Source: Sedimentisphaerales bacterium
GTDB lineage: Bacteria; Planctomycetota; Phycisphaerae; Sedimentisphaerales; Anaerobacaceae
Assembly (NCBI GenBank): GCA_030603595.1
Contig: JAUVXL010000004.1
Location: 1 to 46,059, forward strand
DNA: 46,059 nt
Direction: 5' to 3'
Shown: positions 24,008-32,418 of the stretch, piece by piece
Position numbering within the stretch: the stretch's first letter is position 1
Layout of the letters: every line of letters starts with the position of its first letter
Translations under genes and position numbers: made by a program
The notes under the pieces: model-generated
Databases searched by the model: none
What the model saw: the letters and a program-made list of their open reading frames with translations, nothing else
Told to the model about the DNA's origin: nothing

Positions 24008-25156
24008 ATGATACGATCCATTCACAGTGTAATCATCATCGCGTCCCTGCTCGTCTGCCTGCCCAGCCGCTCCGCCGGGCAAGCGTTGCAGACGAGCAGG
24101 CCGGGAAAAGCGACCCTCGTCAAGTCGGTTGTCGGCAGAATGCCCGACGGAACCGAGGTCCACGAATATACGCTGACCAACGCTAACGGGCTCGAAGCGA
24201 AGGTGCTGACTTACGGAGCGATGCTTACGACGGTTAAGGTGCCGGACAGGGAGGGCAACTTCGAGAGCGTTACGCTTTATCTGGATTCGTTTGACGATTA
24301 TCTCAGGGGGCATCCGCTATTTGGCTCGGTCGTGGGGCGATTCGCCAACCGGATCGCAGGGGCTGCGTTCGAAATTGACGGCGTTACTTATAAGGTCACG
24401 CCGAATGCGGGGGCAAACCATATTCACGGTGGGCGGGAAGGATTCCATAAGAAGGTGTGGCAGGCCGTCTCTTTCCAAAGGAACGGCGCAGCAAGCGTTA
24501 GCCTCCGGCATATCAGCCCGGACGGAGACGAAGGTTATCCAGGCAAGCTCGATGTTACTGTTACCTACGTTCTAACCAACCACGATACGCTGATGATAGA
24601 ATACCGGGCCAAGACCGACAAGGCGACGGTTGTAAATCTGACGAATCATGCCTATTGGAATCTCGGCGGGGCAGGCTCGGGTGACGTTCTCAATCATATC
24701 CTGACGCTCGATGCCGAGAGCTATCTGCCATCCGATCAGCGCAAGATCCCCACCGGCGAAATAAAGCCCGTCAAGGGCACCGTTATGGACTTCACCAAAC
24801 CTGAGACAATCGGCTCGCGCATCAAGCAGGTTGACGGCGAGAACTACGACCATTGCTATGTTTTGAAACAAAATGAGAGTGGAAGCCCCAGGCTTTTCGC
24901 CCGTGTTGTGGAGCCCAAGAGCGGGCGAGTTATGGAGGTCTTCACGACTCAGCCGGGCGTGCAACTCTACACCGCCAAGCATCTAAACAGCAAGCTCAAG
25001 ACCAGCCGATTCGCCTACGGCCCCTATCACGGCCTGTGCCTCGAAACCCAGCACTATCCCGATTCCCCCAACAAGCCAAACTTCCCATCAACCATCCTCC
25101 GTCCGGGAGAGACTTTCAAACAAACCACAATCCACAAGTTCAGCGTTCAGAAGTGA
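24008..25156 (+). CDS. galM: Exported aldose 1-epimerase (galactose mutarotase)
   Basis: Interconverts alpha and beta anomers of free sugars such as galactose. The 382-residue protein has a signal peptide (about 1-25, 'IASLLVCLPSRSAGQA'), unlike cytoplasmic GalM. Family motifs: 'LTYGAMLTTVKVPDREGN', 'FGSVVGRFANRIAGA', His214 in 'NLTNHAYWNLGG' (acid) and Glu346 in 'CLETQHYPDSPN' (base). AAGGA lies before the ATG. Being last in the rightward block, it would act on sugars set free by the glycosidases outside the cytoplasm. That fits with the exported alpha-galactosidase at 7295 but the link is inference. Confidence 0.93.
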   Translation: MIRSIHSVIIIASLLVCLPSRSAGQALQTSRPGKATLVKSVVGRMPDGTEVHEYTLTNANGLEAKVLTYGAMLTTVKVPDREGNFESVTLYLDSFDDYLRGHPLFGSVVGRFANRIAGAAFEIDGVTYKVTPNAGANHIHGGREGFHKKVWQAVSFQRNGAASVSLRHISPDGDEGYPGKLDVTVTYVLTNHDTLMIEYRAKTDKATVVNLTNHAYWNLGGAGSGDVLNHILTLDAESYLPSDQRKIPTGEIKPVKGTVMDFTKPETIGSRIKQVDGENYDHCYVLKQNESGSPRLFARVVEPKSGRVMEVFTTQPGVQLYTAKHLNSKLKTSRFAYGPYHGLCLETQHYPDSPNKPNFPSTILRPGETFKQTTIHKFSVQK

Positions 25157-25188
25157 TACTCACACTATCTGGGTGGGCAGAATCATTC

Positions 25189-26190
25189 CTATCCGCCCCA
25201 GGGGCGCGAGCGGTTTTGGGCCTTGGCGATGGCGTTTTTGGCGATGATGGTGTTTTCTATTACCTGGAAATCGAGCATTCCTACGCAGGCGAAGTCGGCG
25301 CCGCTCTCGAATGCGTATTTGAAGCCTTCTCCGGGGTGGATTGCGCCGGCGGCTAAGACTTTGTATGCGATCCAGGGCTTCTTGACCTTCTTCATAAACT
25401 CGATAGTCTTCTCGGCCTGGGTGCACCACATATTGTCGTGGCCCGGCAGGCCTCCGTCGGGCGGTCTTTCGTCTTTCGGAGTGGCGGTCCAGTAGTTGTC
25501 GTTGTGCAGCGTCTTCATGTAGAAATCGACCGGCACACCGGCCTTTTCCATTTCGATCGGCACGGCTATATCGTGGCAGGCGACGCCCGCGACCATCCCG
25601 TTTTCCTTGATAAGATCCACCGCCTTGGCGAGCAGGTCCACTCGCCCGTGCCTGGCCCACAAATCGCCCATCTGGCCCTGAATAAAGGCGCCGTCGGCGC
25701 CGTTGTCGGCGGCTATCTTGATTTTGCTGAAATCGTTCGCCTGCGGGAAGCACTGGGCGAGCCATTGTATCTGTCCGCCTCGCTGGTCGCGATACTTCTC
25801 GATGACCCGCAGCGTCGGGTCGTTGCCGCTTGCGTACGGGCTGTTGACGGTCGAAACCATCGTATTTATGCCGTTTTCCTCGCACAACTCCCAGGTCTCC
25901 ATAATCTTCTCGTCGGTGAAGTAGTTGCGAAGCAGTTCCGAGACGTAGATCAGGTCTCTGGCGTGTGCGAAGCCGTTTAGAAGGTTCCCGCCGCAGATAA
26001 TCCTGCTGATTTCGAGCTTTCCGATTCGCCCTGTAGGTAGATTTTGGTCCGATGTCTGCAGATCGGCCCGATTCGCTTTCGCCGTCTCTTTGGCGAGCAG
26101 AATCTTCTCCTCCAGGCACAAACCCAATGCCGCGCCCGAAACGATGGCGGATTTCTCCAGGAAATTGCGTCGGGTCATCTTCTCTGACAT
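25189..26190 (-). CDS. Tat-exported TIM-barrel protein, aldo/keto reductase-related
   Basis: A 333-residue protein with a clear Tat signal ('MTRRNFLEKSAIVSGAALG'). After it comes 'GRIGKLEISRIICGGNLLNG', similar to the beta-1 segment of aldo/keto reductases, and alternating strands and helices fit a TIM barrel ('ENGINTMVST', 'ADNGADGAFIQGQMGDLW', 'ESGADFACVGMLDFQVI'). The classic Asp-Tyr-Lys-His reductase tetrad is not obvious, so the reaction is unknown. ATG 26190 has AGGA seven bases upstream; the frame extends to 26322 only through a repeat. It is convergent with galM, 32 bases away. Confidence 0.72.
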   Translation of the reverse strand: MSEKMTRRNFLEKSAIVSGAALGLCLEEKILLAKETAKANRADLQTSDQNLPTGRIGKLEISRIICGGNLLNGFAHARDLIYVSELLRNYFTDEKIMETWELCEENGINTMVSTVNSPYASGNDPTLRVIEKYRDQRGGQIQWLAQCFPQANDFSKIKIAADNGADGAFIQGQMGDLWARHGRVDLLAKAVDLIKENGMVAGVACHDIAVPIEMEKAGVPVDFYMKTLHNDNYWTATPKDERPPDGGLPGHDNMWCTQAEKTIEFMKKVKKPWIAYKVLAAGAIHPGEGFKYAFESGADFACVGMLDFQVIENTIIAKNAIAKAQNRSRPWGG

Positions 26191-26244
26191 GATTGGTCCT
26201 GCCTGATTTAAGCATAAAGCGTGCCTATAGCGAACATTGCCATT

Positions 26245-26378
26245 ATGGGGCTGTTGAAAAACCCCATAGCAATGACCGGCCAATGGCACAAAAGGCGATT
26301 CTCGGTGTCTGAACACGGCCAAACAAGTTTGACCGTGCCACCCTTTGTGGTGAATTTGAACTTTCTCAACGGCCCCAT
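26245..26378. mobile_element. 134-bp inverted-repeat (MITE-like) element
   Basis: ATGGGGCTGTTGAAAAA (26245-26261) and the reverse complement of 26362-26378 (ATGGGGCCGTTGAGAAA) match at 15 of 17 positions. The interior 26253-26345 is the same repeat found at 9681-9773. At 9673 the left end is also recognisable (GCGGGGCCGTTGAAAAAC), but the right end there differs. It lies directly upstream of the Tat TIM-barrel gene and creates a false N-terminal extension of it. Confidence 0.7.
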
Positions 26379-26478
26379 TATACGCGCTTTTTGAGCGGAA
26401 AAATCGAACGAAGGCGGGCGATACCGCTGGCGTGGTGGGTGGAGGCGCTGTTTGTTCAGGAGTCGGCGATTTGCTCGC

Positions 26479-26616
26479 CTATTCCTTTTCCACTATCTCA
26501 AGCGCCTTATCGCCGATGAACTGAACGTCATCTTTCACTCCCTCGGCGGTATGGCAGCCGAATAGAGAGAACACAATGCCAATCAGTGCAATTAGCAGAA
26601 GGCCTTTTCTAATCAT
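26479..26616 (-). CDS. Small entericidin-like lipoprotein
   Basis: A 45-residue protein: lipoprotein signal 'MIRKGLLLIALIGIVFSLFG' and lipobox ending at Cys21, then a mature part of only 25 residues, 'CHTAEGVKDDVQFIGDKALE' and five more. Size and the 'C-x-T-x-x-G-x-x-x-D-x' start resemble the entericidin A/B family of small membrane lipoproteins. AGGAG lies nine bases before the ATG, which supports real translation. It lies 56 bases after the mltA stop in the same direction and may share its transcript. Confidence 0.75.
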   Translation of the reverse strand: MIRKGLLLIALIGIVFSLFGCHTAEGVKDDVQFIGDKALEIVEKE

Positions 26617-26649
26617 GTTCAAGACTCCTGATAAACCCGTTCAAAGCCG

Positions 26650-26665
26650 TCCCGGCGCGCCGGGA
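26650..26665. repeat. 16-bp perfect palindrome, copy 2
   Basis: Identical to 620-635 (TCCCGGCGCGCCGGGA). It sits between the mltA stop and the entericidin-like gene and could form a hairpin, but without a T-run. Confidence 0.7.
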
Positions 26666-26672
26666 TCGGCCC

Positions 26673-27860
26673 CTACTTGACAAATAAATAATACAACTGC
26701 CCCTCCTGATAGGTCTGCCCGGCGAGTTGGCCGGCCGTATCGCCTACGCCCATATAGACGTCGCATCGGCCCGGGGCGCGTATGGCCCCGCCGGTATCCT
26801 GGTCCAGCACGAACCCGCTATAGGGCTGAATAGCGGGCTGGCCCCCCACGAGTTGCGGCAAGGTCGTTGAGATAAGGCCCAACGCCGCACGCGGGAAAAT
26901 CGATTTGTCCGTGGCGATCGTGCGCATCGGCGTAACCTCCTCGTTGAGGCTGCCTCGCGGCTCGCCGTCTTCGTTTCTGAAGAACACAAATCGCGGATTG
27001 CGCCGAACGTACGTATCGATCTGATCGGGATTGGCCTTGAAGTATTCGATCATCGCCGAGAGGCTGAGCTGGTCCGAGCCGATTACGCCATCCTTGACCA
27101 TTTGCTGCCCTACGCTGCGATATTCGTGCCCGTTGTTGGCGGCGTATCCGACCGTTGTTAGCTGCCCGTCGGGCAGGCGGGCCTTGGCCGAGCCTTGAAC
27201 GTGGGTGATATACGCCTCGAAGGCGTCACCCAGCCAGATTAGCTCCTTGCCCCGCAGCATCCTTGCGGCCTCTATCACGGCCCGCTGTGGGTAGGGTATT
27301 ACCTGGCCGTCGGACGTGCGCCGCCCGAGTATCTCGCCGTTGGGTCCTTTCACCAGGTCGTCGGGCTGCTCGTACAGCGGATATTTGAACTTCGCAGAGC
27401 GCTCCGTCGAACCATCGAATATAGGCGTATAGTATCCCGTAAAGAGCACTGTTCCATGATCGTCGCAGCCGATGGAGATATAGACGTCGAAATTCTCCCG
27501 AATGGCCTGATTCAACTGTCCGCCTTGAAGGCCCGATTCCAGCAGTTCCAGGAAGGCCTCCAGGCTCTCGACGGTGCGGGTGTGGGTAATATCGCCTGAA
27601 GGGAAGAATCCCCGGCTCGAAGGCTTGCTCAGATAGCTCAGGCTGTTGGCGATGGATTCGCGCAGGTCCCGCAAATCGGTGCACGCCGCCGTGAAATCCG
27701 GTATCTGGGCCGGGTCGGTTATCTTTCGCAATGCGTGCATGCCCGGCGGCAGGGGGCGGCCGTAAGCCGGTCCGCCTTGGGCGGACTCAGGCTGCGTTTT
27801 GCACCCCAAAAAGAACATCCAGACTAAAAGGAACGCTGAGAGGAGGGTCTTTCTTAACAT
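26673..27860 (-). CDS. mltA: Membrane-bound lytic murein transglycosylase A (MltA)
   Basis: Cleaves peptidoglycan glycan strands with formation of 1,6-anhydro-MurNAc, at the outer membrane. The 395-residue product begins with a lipoprotein signal and lipobox 'FLGC' (Cys20). The MltA domain is marked by 'FTGYYTPIFDGS' (about 160-171), 'EAYITHVQGSAKARLPDG' and the C-terminal 3D region 'DTGGAIRAPGRCDVYMGVG' (from about residue 355), which holds the catalytic Asp region. Length is slightly above E. coli MltA (365). The entericidin-like lipoprotein gene follows. Confidence 0.95.
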   Translation of the reverse strand: MLRKTLLSAFLLVWMFFLGCKTQPESAQGGPAYGRPLPPGMHALRKITDPAQIPDFTAACTDLRDLRESIANSLSYLSKPSSRGFFPSGDITHTRTVESLEAFLELLESGLQGGQLNQAIRENFDVYISIGCDDHGTVLFTGYYTPIFDGSTERSAKFKYPLYEQPDDLVKGPNGEILGRRTSDGQVIPYPQRAVIEAARMLRGKELIWLGDAFEAYITHVQGSAKARLPDGQLTTVGYAANNGHEYRSVGQQMVKDGVIGSDQLSLSAMIEYFKANPDQIDTYVRRNPRFVFFRNEDGEPRGSLNEEVTPMRTIATDKSIFPRAALGLISTTLPQLVGGQPAIQPYSGFVLDQDTGGAIRAPGRCDVYMGVGDTAGQLAGQTYQEGQLYYLFVK

Positions 27861-28039
27861 TTTTCGAAACTCCGAGTTTTTCTTGACGCGGTCTTATTCC
27901 TTCAAGGGCAGTCTCGACCCGCCTGCGGCGGGCTTCTCTATACTATTACTCGGCTTTTCGACGTTTTTGTCAACAATATTTCAAAACAACTTTTCCAAAG
28001 TCTTCCCAAACCTTCGCAGTCCAATTCCCCGTATCTTAT

Positions 28040-28201
28040 TCAATTCCTCATGGATGCTGCCACTTTTTTGTAGGCCAGGCTGCCAAGTGTATCAATCGGG
28101 CCATCGAAGCCCGGCCCACCGGCGGCAACATAGCCGTGACTTGCTCCTGTTTTATCCAGGCTGACCCAGAATGAATAAGGGCTGGTTATTGATAGGCTCA
28201 T
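28040..28201 (-). CDS. Hypothetical 53-residue protein with strong ribosome-binding site
   Basis: Starts 'MSLSITSPYSFWVSLDKTG', continues 'ASHGYVAAGGPGFDGPID' and ends 'KKVAASMRN'. GGAGG at 28213-28209 lies seven bases before the ATG, the best Shine-Dalgarno in the neighbourhood. No signal peptide, membrane segment or known domain. It lies between the sulfatase stop (28308) and mltA start (27860) in the same direction, so it could be the last gene of the sulfatase operon. It may also be chance, given its size. Confidence 0.45.
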   Translation of the reverse strand: MSLSITSPYSFWVSLDKTGASHGYVAAGGPGFDGPIDTLGSLAYKKVAASMRN

Positions 28202-28307
28202 TTTTTGGCCTCCGGAAGTTCAAATATATCAGGCATACCGAGAATCAAGCATAGCATGTGGTTAGCTCGAAAACAACATTGTTCGAATGCGTTCGGCATT
28301 GCGGTTG

Positions 28308-29789
28308 TTATGGCGGGAATTCCAATCCTATGAATTCCTCGTCGCCGGTTCGGCGCATCCAGCTTATTATATCACGCGTAAGCTCGTGGCGAATGCTGGG
28401 GTGCTGAGACGATTGGGCGAGATTCTTCATCTCGTATGGGTCCCGCGAAAGGTCGAAAAGCTGGACGAGTTGCGCAGTTGACTGAGTGATTTTAAGAAAA
28501 ACGGCTTTATACTGCCGGGTACGCACGGCCCGCCACGGCGCTCTGGCGAAGAGGCCGGGGTCATAATCCCGGCAGCCGAGCTTTGGGCATTCCATGAACA
28601 CTGCCTGGCGTCGAGGAAAGCGTGCTGCTTTTCTCAGCCAGCCTGCGAAGCTGACGCCGTCAACGGCAGGGGCATCGAGTTCCATAAGCCCCAGAACAGT
28701 GGGGACAACATCCACGAGGCTGACTATTTCGCCGCACACTCGATTGGCGCTTATCTTCTCAGGATAGCGAATCAGCAGCGGCACTTTGCTGCTCTCCTCC
28801 TGGGGACGCCGCTTATAGTGCTGGCCGTGGGAGAGCATCATGTCACCGTGGTCGGCTGTAAATACCACGATAGTATGGCGCCGGAGTCCGAGGTCATCCA
28901 GCGTGCTCAACAGGCGACCAAGGTTCCAATCGAGGTTTTCGATCATGGCGTAGTAATGGCAGAGGTCTCTGCGCGCCTGCTCTTGAAATGCAGGCGGAAC
29001 ATTCGGCCTCAGCCGAACATCCTCAGGTTTATGCCGCGCCAGATCCTCGGGTTTGACATCTTCGAGCGGAAAATGCGGAGGGCCCCATGAGAGGTCGAGG
29101 TGCCATGGCGCTGCGGCGTTTTTCTTTATGAATTTTATGGCCAGATCTGTTTGAGCGTCCGGCTCGTACAGGCCCTGCGGGATGGAGATCTTATCGCCGG
29201 TGTCGGTGCAATAGCTTGATTGGAAGTACTTGTGTCCGTGCTCAAAACCCGCCCAATACTTAAAACCCCTGTGGTGCTCGGGCGGCACGCAGGCGTACTC
29301 TGATAACCGCGGCGGGTCGAAATTGCCGTGAAGATGCCACTTGCCGATATGTCCGGTCCTATAGCCGGCTTCGGCGGTGATCTCTGCAATACACCGGACA
29401 TCTTCTCTCAGGTGCATGTTGTTGTTTGATACTCCGGCATTGTGAGGGTAGAGGCCGGTCATTAGTGAGCTGCGAGCGGGCGAGCACAACGGCGAGGGCG
29501 TGTACATACGGCTGAACCGAACGCCTTCGGCAGCCAGCCGGTCCATATTTGGTGTAGCCAGATTCGGGTCGCCGCTGCAGGACATTGCCATTTCACGCAT
29601 CTGGTCTGCATAAACAAAAAGCAGGTTGGGATGCTCGGCGGCTCCGACGGCTCTCGCAGTTCCACCATGACAACCATATCCCCAGCCCAGCGTGCCGCCC
29701 GCAATGACGCCGGCGGCGCCTTTCACAAAACCGCGGCGGCCTAATACCGAATGATTCTTGGCGGATTGAAGCGTTTCACTATCTGACAT
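28308..29789 (-). CDS. Tat-exported sulfatase (family S1)
   Basis: Arylsulfatase-type enzyme of 493 residues. Tat signal 'GRRGFVKGAAGVIAGG' (17-32), then 'HPNLLFVYADQMR' (metal site), formylglycine site Cys102 in 'LCSPARSSLMTGLYPH', 'GYRTGHIGKWHLHG', 'VVFTADHGDMMLSHGQ' and 'YKRRPQEESSKVPLLIRYPE'. All core residues of an active sulfatase appear present. It differs from the sulfatase at 19261 in lacking HEAT repeats and in subfamily. It is the last clear member of the leftward four-gene operon, 48 bases after the propeller gene. The substrate is unknown. Confidence 0.94.
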   Translation of the reverse strand: MSDSETLQSAKNHSVLGRRGFVKGAAGVIAGGTLGWGYGCHGGTARAVGAAEHPNLLFVYADQMREMAMSCSGDPNLATPNMDRLAAEGVRFSRMYTPSPLCSPARSSLMTGLYPHNAGVSNNNMHLREDVRCIAEITAEAGYRTGHIGKWHLHGNFDPPRLSEYACVPPEHHRGFKYWAGFEHGHKYFQSSYCTDTGDKISIPQGLYEPDAQTDLAIKFIKKNAAAPWHLDLSWGPPHFPLEDVKPEDLARHKPEDVRLRPNVPPAFQEQARRDLCHYYAMIENLDWNLGRLLSTLDDLGLRRHTIVVFTADHGDMMLSHGQHYKRRPQEESSKVPLLIRYPEKISANRVCGEIVSLVDVVPTVLGLMELDAPAVDGVSFAGWLRKAARFPRRQAVFMECPKLGCRDYDPGLFARAPWRAVRTRQYKAVFLKITQSTAQLVQLFDLSRDPYEMKNLAQSSQHPSIRHELTRDIISWMRRTGDEEFIGLEFPP

Positions 29790-29837
29790 TGATAGCCTCT
29801 AAGAAAATGATATATGCCTTAACACTTGGTGGTCGGC

Positions 29838-31445
29838 TCACTTGCTTGCGGTCCTTCTGAACTGGAATGCGTACAAATCTGCGTCCCGCATTACGAAGCG
29901 CAGCCGAATTGGTTTCCCGGCCAGTTCGCCGATCATGCTTTCGCCGTTCCACTTAACGACACGGTTGATTTCATTGGCCGTGTAGATCTCGTCGCAGTCA
30001 TCCAGCAAGTAACCGGATATCGGCTTGCTGTCCTTATCGAGGATCTCCACGCGAACCTGGCCGATTGCGGATGTATCGACGTTCAGGGCCAACTCCTGGC
30101 CCTCGAAAGTCATAACCGGAGTGAGGAACTCTCCGCCGGAATATTCGGCTCGCACCGATACGAACCCATCTCGGCGGATGATCAAACGACCTATGCCATC
30201 GGCTTCTATGTTCGGGGCTCCTCCGATGCGCCGCAATATGCGTTTATTGCGCTGACGGTGCTGGTCTTCTCTGTCCCATCCATGCAGCATGTTGCTGCCG
30301 CAGTAATACATGAAAAGCTCATCCTCGCTGCCGCCGGGCACGACCCCGTAGGCCATGTATATGCTTCTCGAATCCCATTCGTCCTTTATGCCAAGGGGCA
30401 CGAAGGCACGGCGGTCGTATCTTTGCCAGGTGATTCCATCTCTGCTCGCGGCAAACCGCCCATCGACCGAGCCGGCGTTCACGGGCCGGCCCCCCTTGCG
30501 AAAATCCGTCAGAAACGTGCCGTAGTGAAAGTATTCGGACGGGAACATATAATATGCATCCTGCGCCCAGGGATACTTGACGGTTCCGTTCGTGTAAAAG
30601 TCCGCAACCTGGATTTTTGCCTTCTGGACCGGGTCATAATACTCCGGGTCCTGTTCGTCAAATCTCAGAACCGGCGGGCAGTCGTCAACGTCGGGGAAAT
30701 GGGACAAGTTCTCGGATTCGGCCCTGGCGACACTGCGACCCTGCGAGGCTATCGGACGAAGGTTGCGTCTGACATAAGCGACGTACCTGCCGACTCGCTC
30801 ATCCCAGAAAATTACATTCTGCGAATCAAGATGATGTCGCTCGCTGCGGAATTTCATAATATTACTATGCGTCAATTCCCAGTGTATTCCGTCGGCGGAG
30901 GAGAATATCTGAAGTGTTTTACCGAGTTCTGCGGGATTCGATACAAGGCGGAACCGCTCGTTCGGCTGCGCGTGTGGGTCCAGAAACACCATACAGCCGT
31001 GAGTCGCCCCCTTGATCCCGCCGAATCCGTGACCGAGGACAATATTGTTCTTGCGCGTTCCGTAGATCTCAACCAGCCCAAGATTGGGCTTCTCCCAGTC
31101 AATTCCGTCTGCCGACCGCGCGTATGCTATGCTCCTCACCGTCACTGCATTGCTGTCGGCTTTGCCGTAAACCGTGTACCACATACGATAGACGCCGCCT
31201 TCATACAGTACCGAATGGTATTGCCCCAGCCTCTCTTCCCACGGGTACTCGCACTTGACCACGACCTGCCCTGTCTTGTGCGGCCTGTGGACAACCAATT
31301 CAACGCCGCGCGGCTCTTCGATAAAACGCCCGTCAATAAAGACCTGACGGCTATCGCCGATGGGCAGTGCAGCCTTCGCGCCGGACGCCGTAAGCCAGAG
31401 TACGGTTAAGATCAGAATTCTCAGGTCAATGTGTAGCTTCACCAT
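29838..31445 (-). CDS. Exported five-bladed beta-propeller protein, GH43/GH32-like (copy 1)
   Basis: A 535-residue protein with a signal peptide (about 1-25, 'ILTVLWLTASGAKA'). Motifs 'SADGIDWEKPNLGLVE', 'LDSQNVIFWDERVGRYVAYV' and 'AASRDGITWQRYD' recur as blade strands, as in GH32/GH43-type propellers. The last 120 residues form a beta-sandwich ending 'AGKPIRLRFVMRDADLYAF'. The paralogue at 32419-33846 shares these features. Catalytic acids of GH43 or GH32 cannot be assigned confidently. ATG 31445 has AGGA eight bases upstream; it overlaps the stop of the preceding gene by 20 bases, indicating tight coupling. Confidence 0.8.
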   Translation of the reverse strand: MVKLHIDLRILILTVLWLTASGAKAALPIGDSRQVFIDGRFIEEPRGVELVVHRPHKTGQVVVKCEYPWEERLGQYHSVLYEGGVYRMWYTVYGKADSNAVTVRSIAYARSADGIDWEKPNLGLVEIYGTRKNNIVLGHGFGGIKGATHGCMVFLDPHAQPNERFRLVSNPAELGKTLQIFSSADGIHWELTHSNIMKFRSERHHLDSQNVIFWDERVGRYVAYVRRNLRPIASQGRSVARAESENLSHFPDVDDCPPVLRFDEQDPEYYDPVQKAKIQVADFYTNGTVKYPWAQDAYYMFPSEYFHYGTFLTDFRKGGRPVNAGSVDGRFAASRDGITWQRYDRRAFVPLGIKDEWDSRSIYMAYGVVPGGSEDELFMYYCGSNMLHGWDREDQHRQRNKRILRRIGGAPNIEADGIGRLIIRRDGFVSVRAEYSGGEFLTPVMTFEGQELALNVDTSAIGQVRVEILDKDSKPISGYLLDDCDEIYTANEINRVVKWNGESMIGELAGKPIRLRFVMRDADLYAFQFRRTASK

Positions 31446-32388
31446 CTGCCTTGTCCTTACATTTTTCCAGGTACTGCCTTGCACGATTAATCTCTTTGGT
31501 GACCTCCGCCGCCGTTGGCATAATCGGTATTCCACGGGGAACCGGATGCATGAAAACCTCGGTCCAACCTTTGTAGTTGATTTTCCTCAGTGAGGCGATA
31601 ATGGGGGCAAAATCGAGCCTGCCGCGTCCGGGCATCTGGAGCAATTCCTGTTCCTTGGGCAGCTTTCTATGGCAGCCCATCCCATACTGCCAGGCATAGA
31701 AGTGCACGAGATTCTTGCCCAGATCGCCGATCAAGTTCGCAATTAACCCCGAATCTTGCGGCAAATGATATGGAGCCAGCGCGATGCCGAGATGCCTGGA
31801 TGCGTTAAGCTCGGCGAACCATCTAATTGAGTCCGGCGAGTGAATAAGGCTGCTGCTGTGGTTTTCTATGCCAATGGTGACACCGATTTCTTCAGCAGCG
31901 GCGACATGGGGCTTGATTTTCTCAATGAACTGTCTGATAGCGGCCTTTAGAGCGTCGCCTTTGAGGTCTCTCGGGCCTCGGCTGCCGCAGATGATCATTG
32001 AGCCGCCAAATCTTTTAGCCACCTTCATTTCAGCCTGCAAATCGAACGGCCCCAGGTCGAAATGTGTTAGAATACCAAGTTTGACCTTATGCTGTTTCAG
32101 CATCGCGGCGAATTTCTGATGCCCGATTGCCTCGATCTGCTCTCTATGGTTGGCGTGTCGTTCAGGCCATATATCTATCTCCCCGGCGCCGGTTTTTTGA
32201 ATCTCTCCAAGAACATCGGCAAGAGGCAATCGGCCGTACATGCTCGATGCGACAATATATTTCAACCGAAAAGGATTGTCTCTGCCTCGAAGCAATGCCG
32301 GTGCCAGGCCAACCGCAGCCGAAGCGGCCACAAGACCGAGAAATTCACGGCGGTTCGTTCTTTGGCAATCCACTTTATATTCGCCCAT
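31426..32388 (-). CDS. Tat-exported sugar phosphate isomerase/epimerase-like TIM-barrel protein
   Basis: A 320-residue protein of the xylose-isomerase-like/AP-endonuclease-2 family. Tat signal 'NRREFLGLVAASAAVG' (12-27). Barrel strands with 'AGEIDIWPERHANHREQIEA', 'GVTIGIENHSSS' (metal-binding Glu and His), 'HLGIALAPYHLPQ' and 'INYKGWTEVFMHPVP' match the family. In cytoplasmic members these enzymes isomerise or epimerise sugars with a divalent metal; exported copies are common in planctomycetes and poorly characterised. It lies third from the end of the operon, 30 bases after the second propeller gene. Confidence 0.85.
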   Translation of the reverse strand: MGEYKVDCQRTNRREFLGLVAASAAVGLAPALLRGRDNPFRLKYIVASSMYGRLPLADVLGEIQKTGAGEIDIWPERHANHREQIEAIGHQKFAAMLKQHKVKLGILTHFDLGPFDLQAEMKVAKRFGGSMIICGSRGPRDLKGDALKAAIRQFIEKIKPHVAAAEEIGVTIGIENHSSSLIHSPDSIRWFAELNASRHLGIALAPYHLPQDSGLIANLIGDLGKNLVHFYAWQYGMGCHRKLPKEQELLQMPGRGRLDFAPIIASLRKINYKGWTEVFMHPVPRGIPIMPTAAEVTKEINRARQYLEKCKDKADGEATH

Positions 32389-32418
32389 TCAAAGCTAAGG
32401 AGTATGGTTAGAGTCAGT

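Noticed and set aside
26191-26322. 44-residue extension of the Tat TIM-barrel protein
   Set aside because: It is translation of the MITE-like repeat; a Tat signal and ribosome-binding site define the start at 26190.
29826-31409. Rightward ORF of 527 residues opposite the beta-propeller gene
   Set aside because: The opposite strand has a signal peptide, ribosome-binding site, conserved paralogue and operon context; the rightward frame has none.
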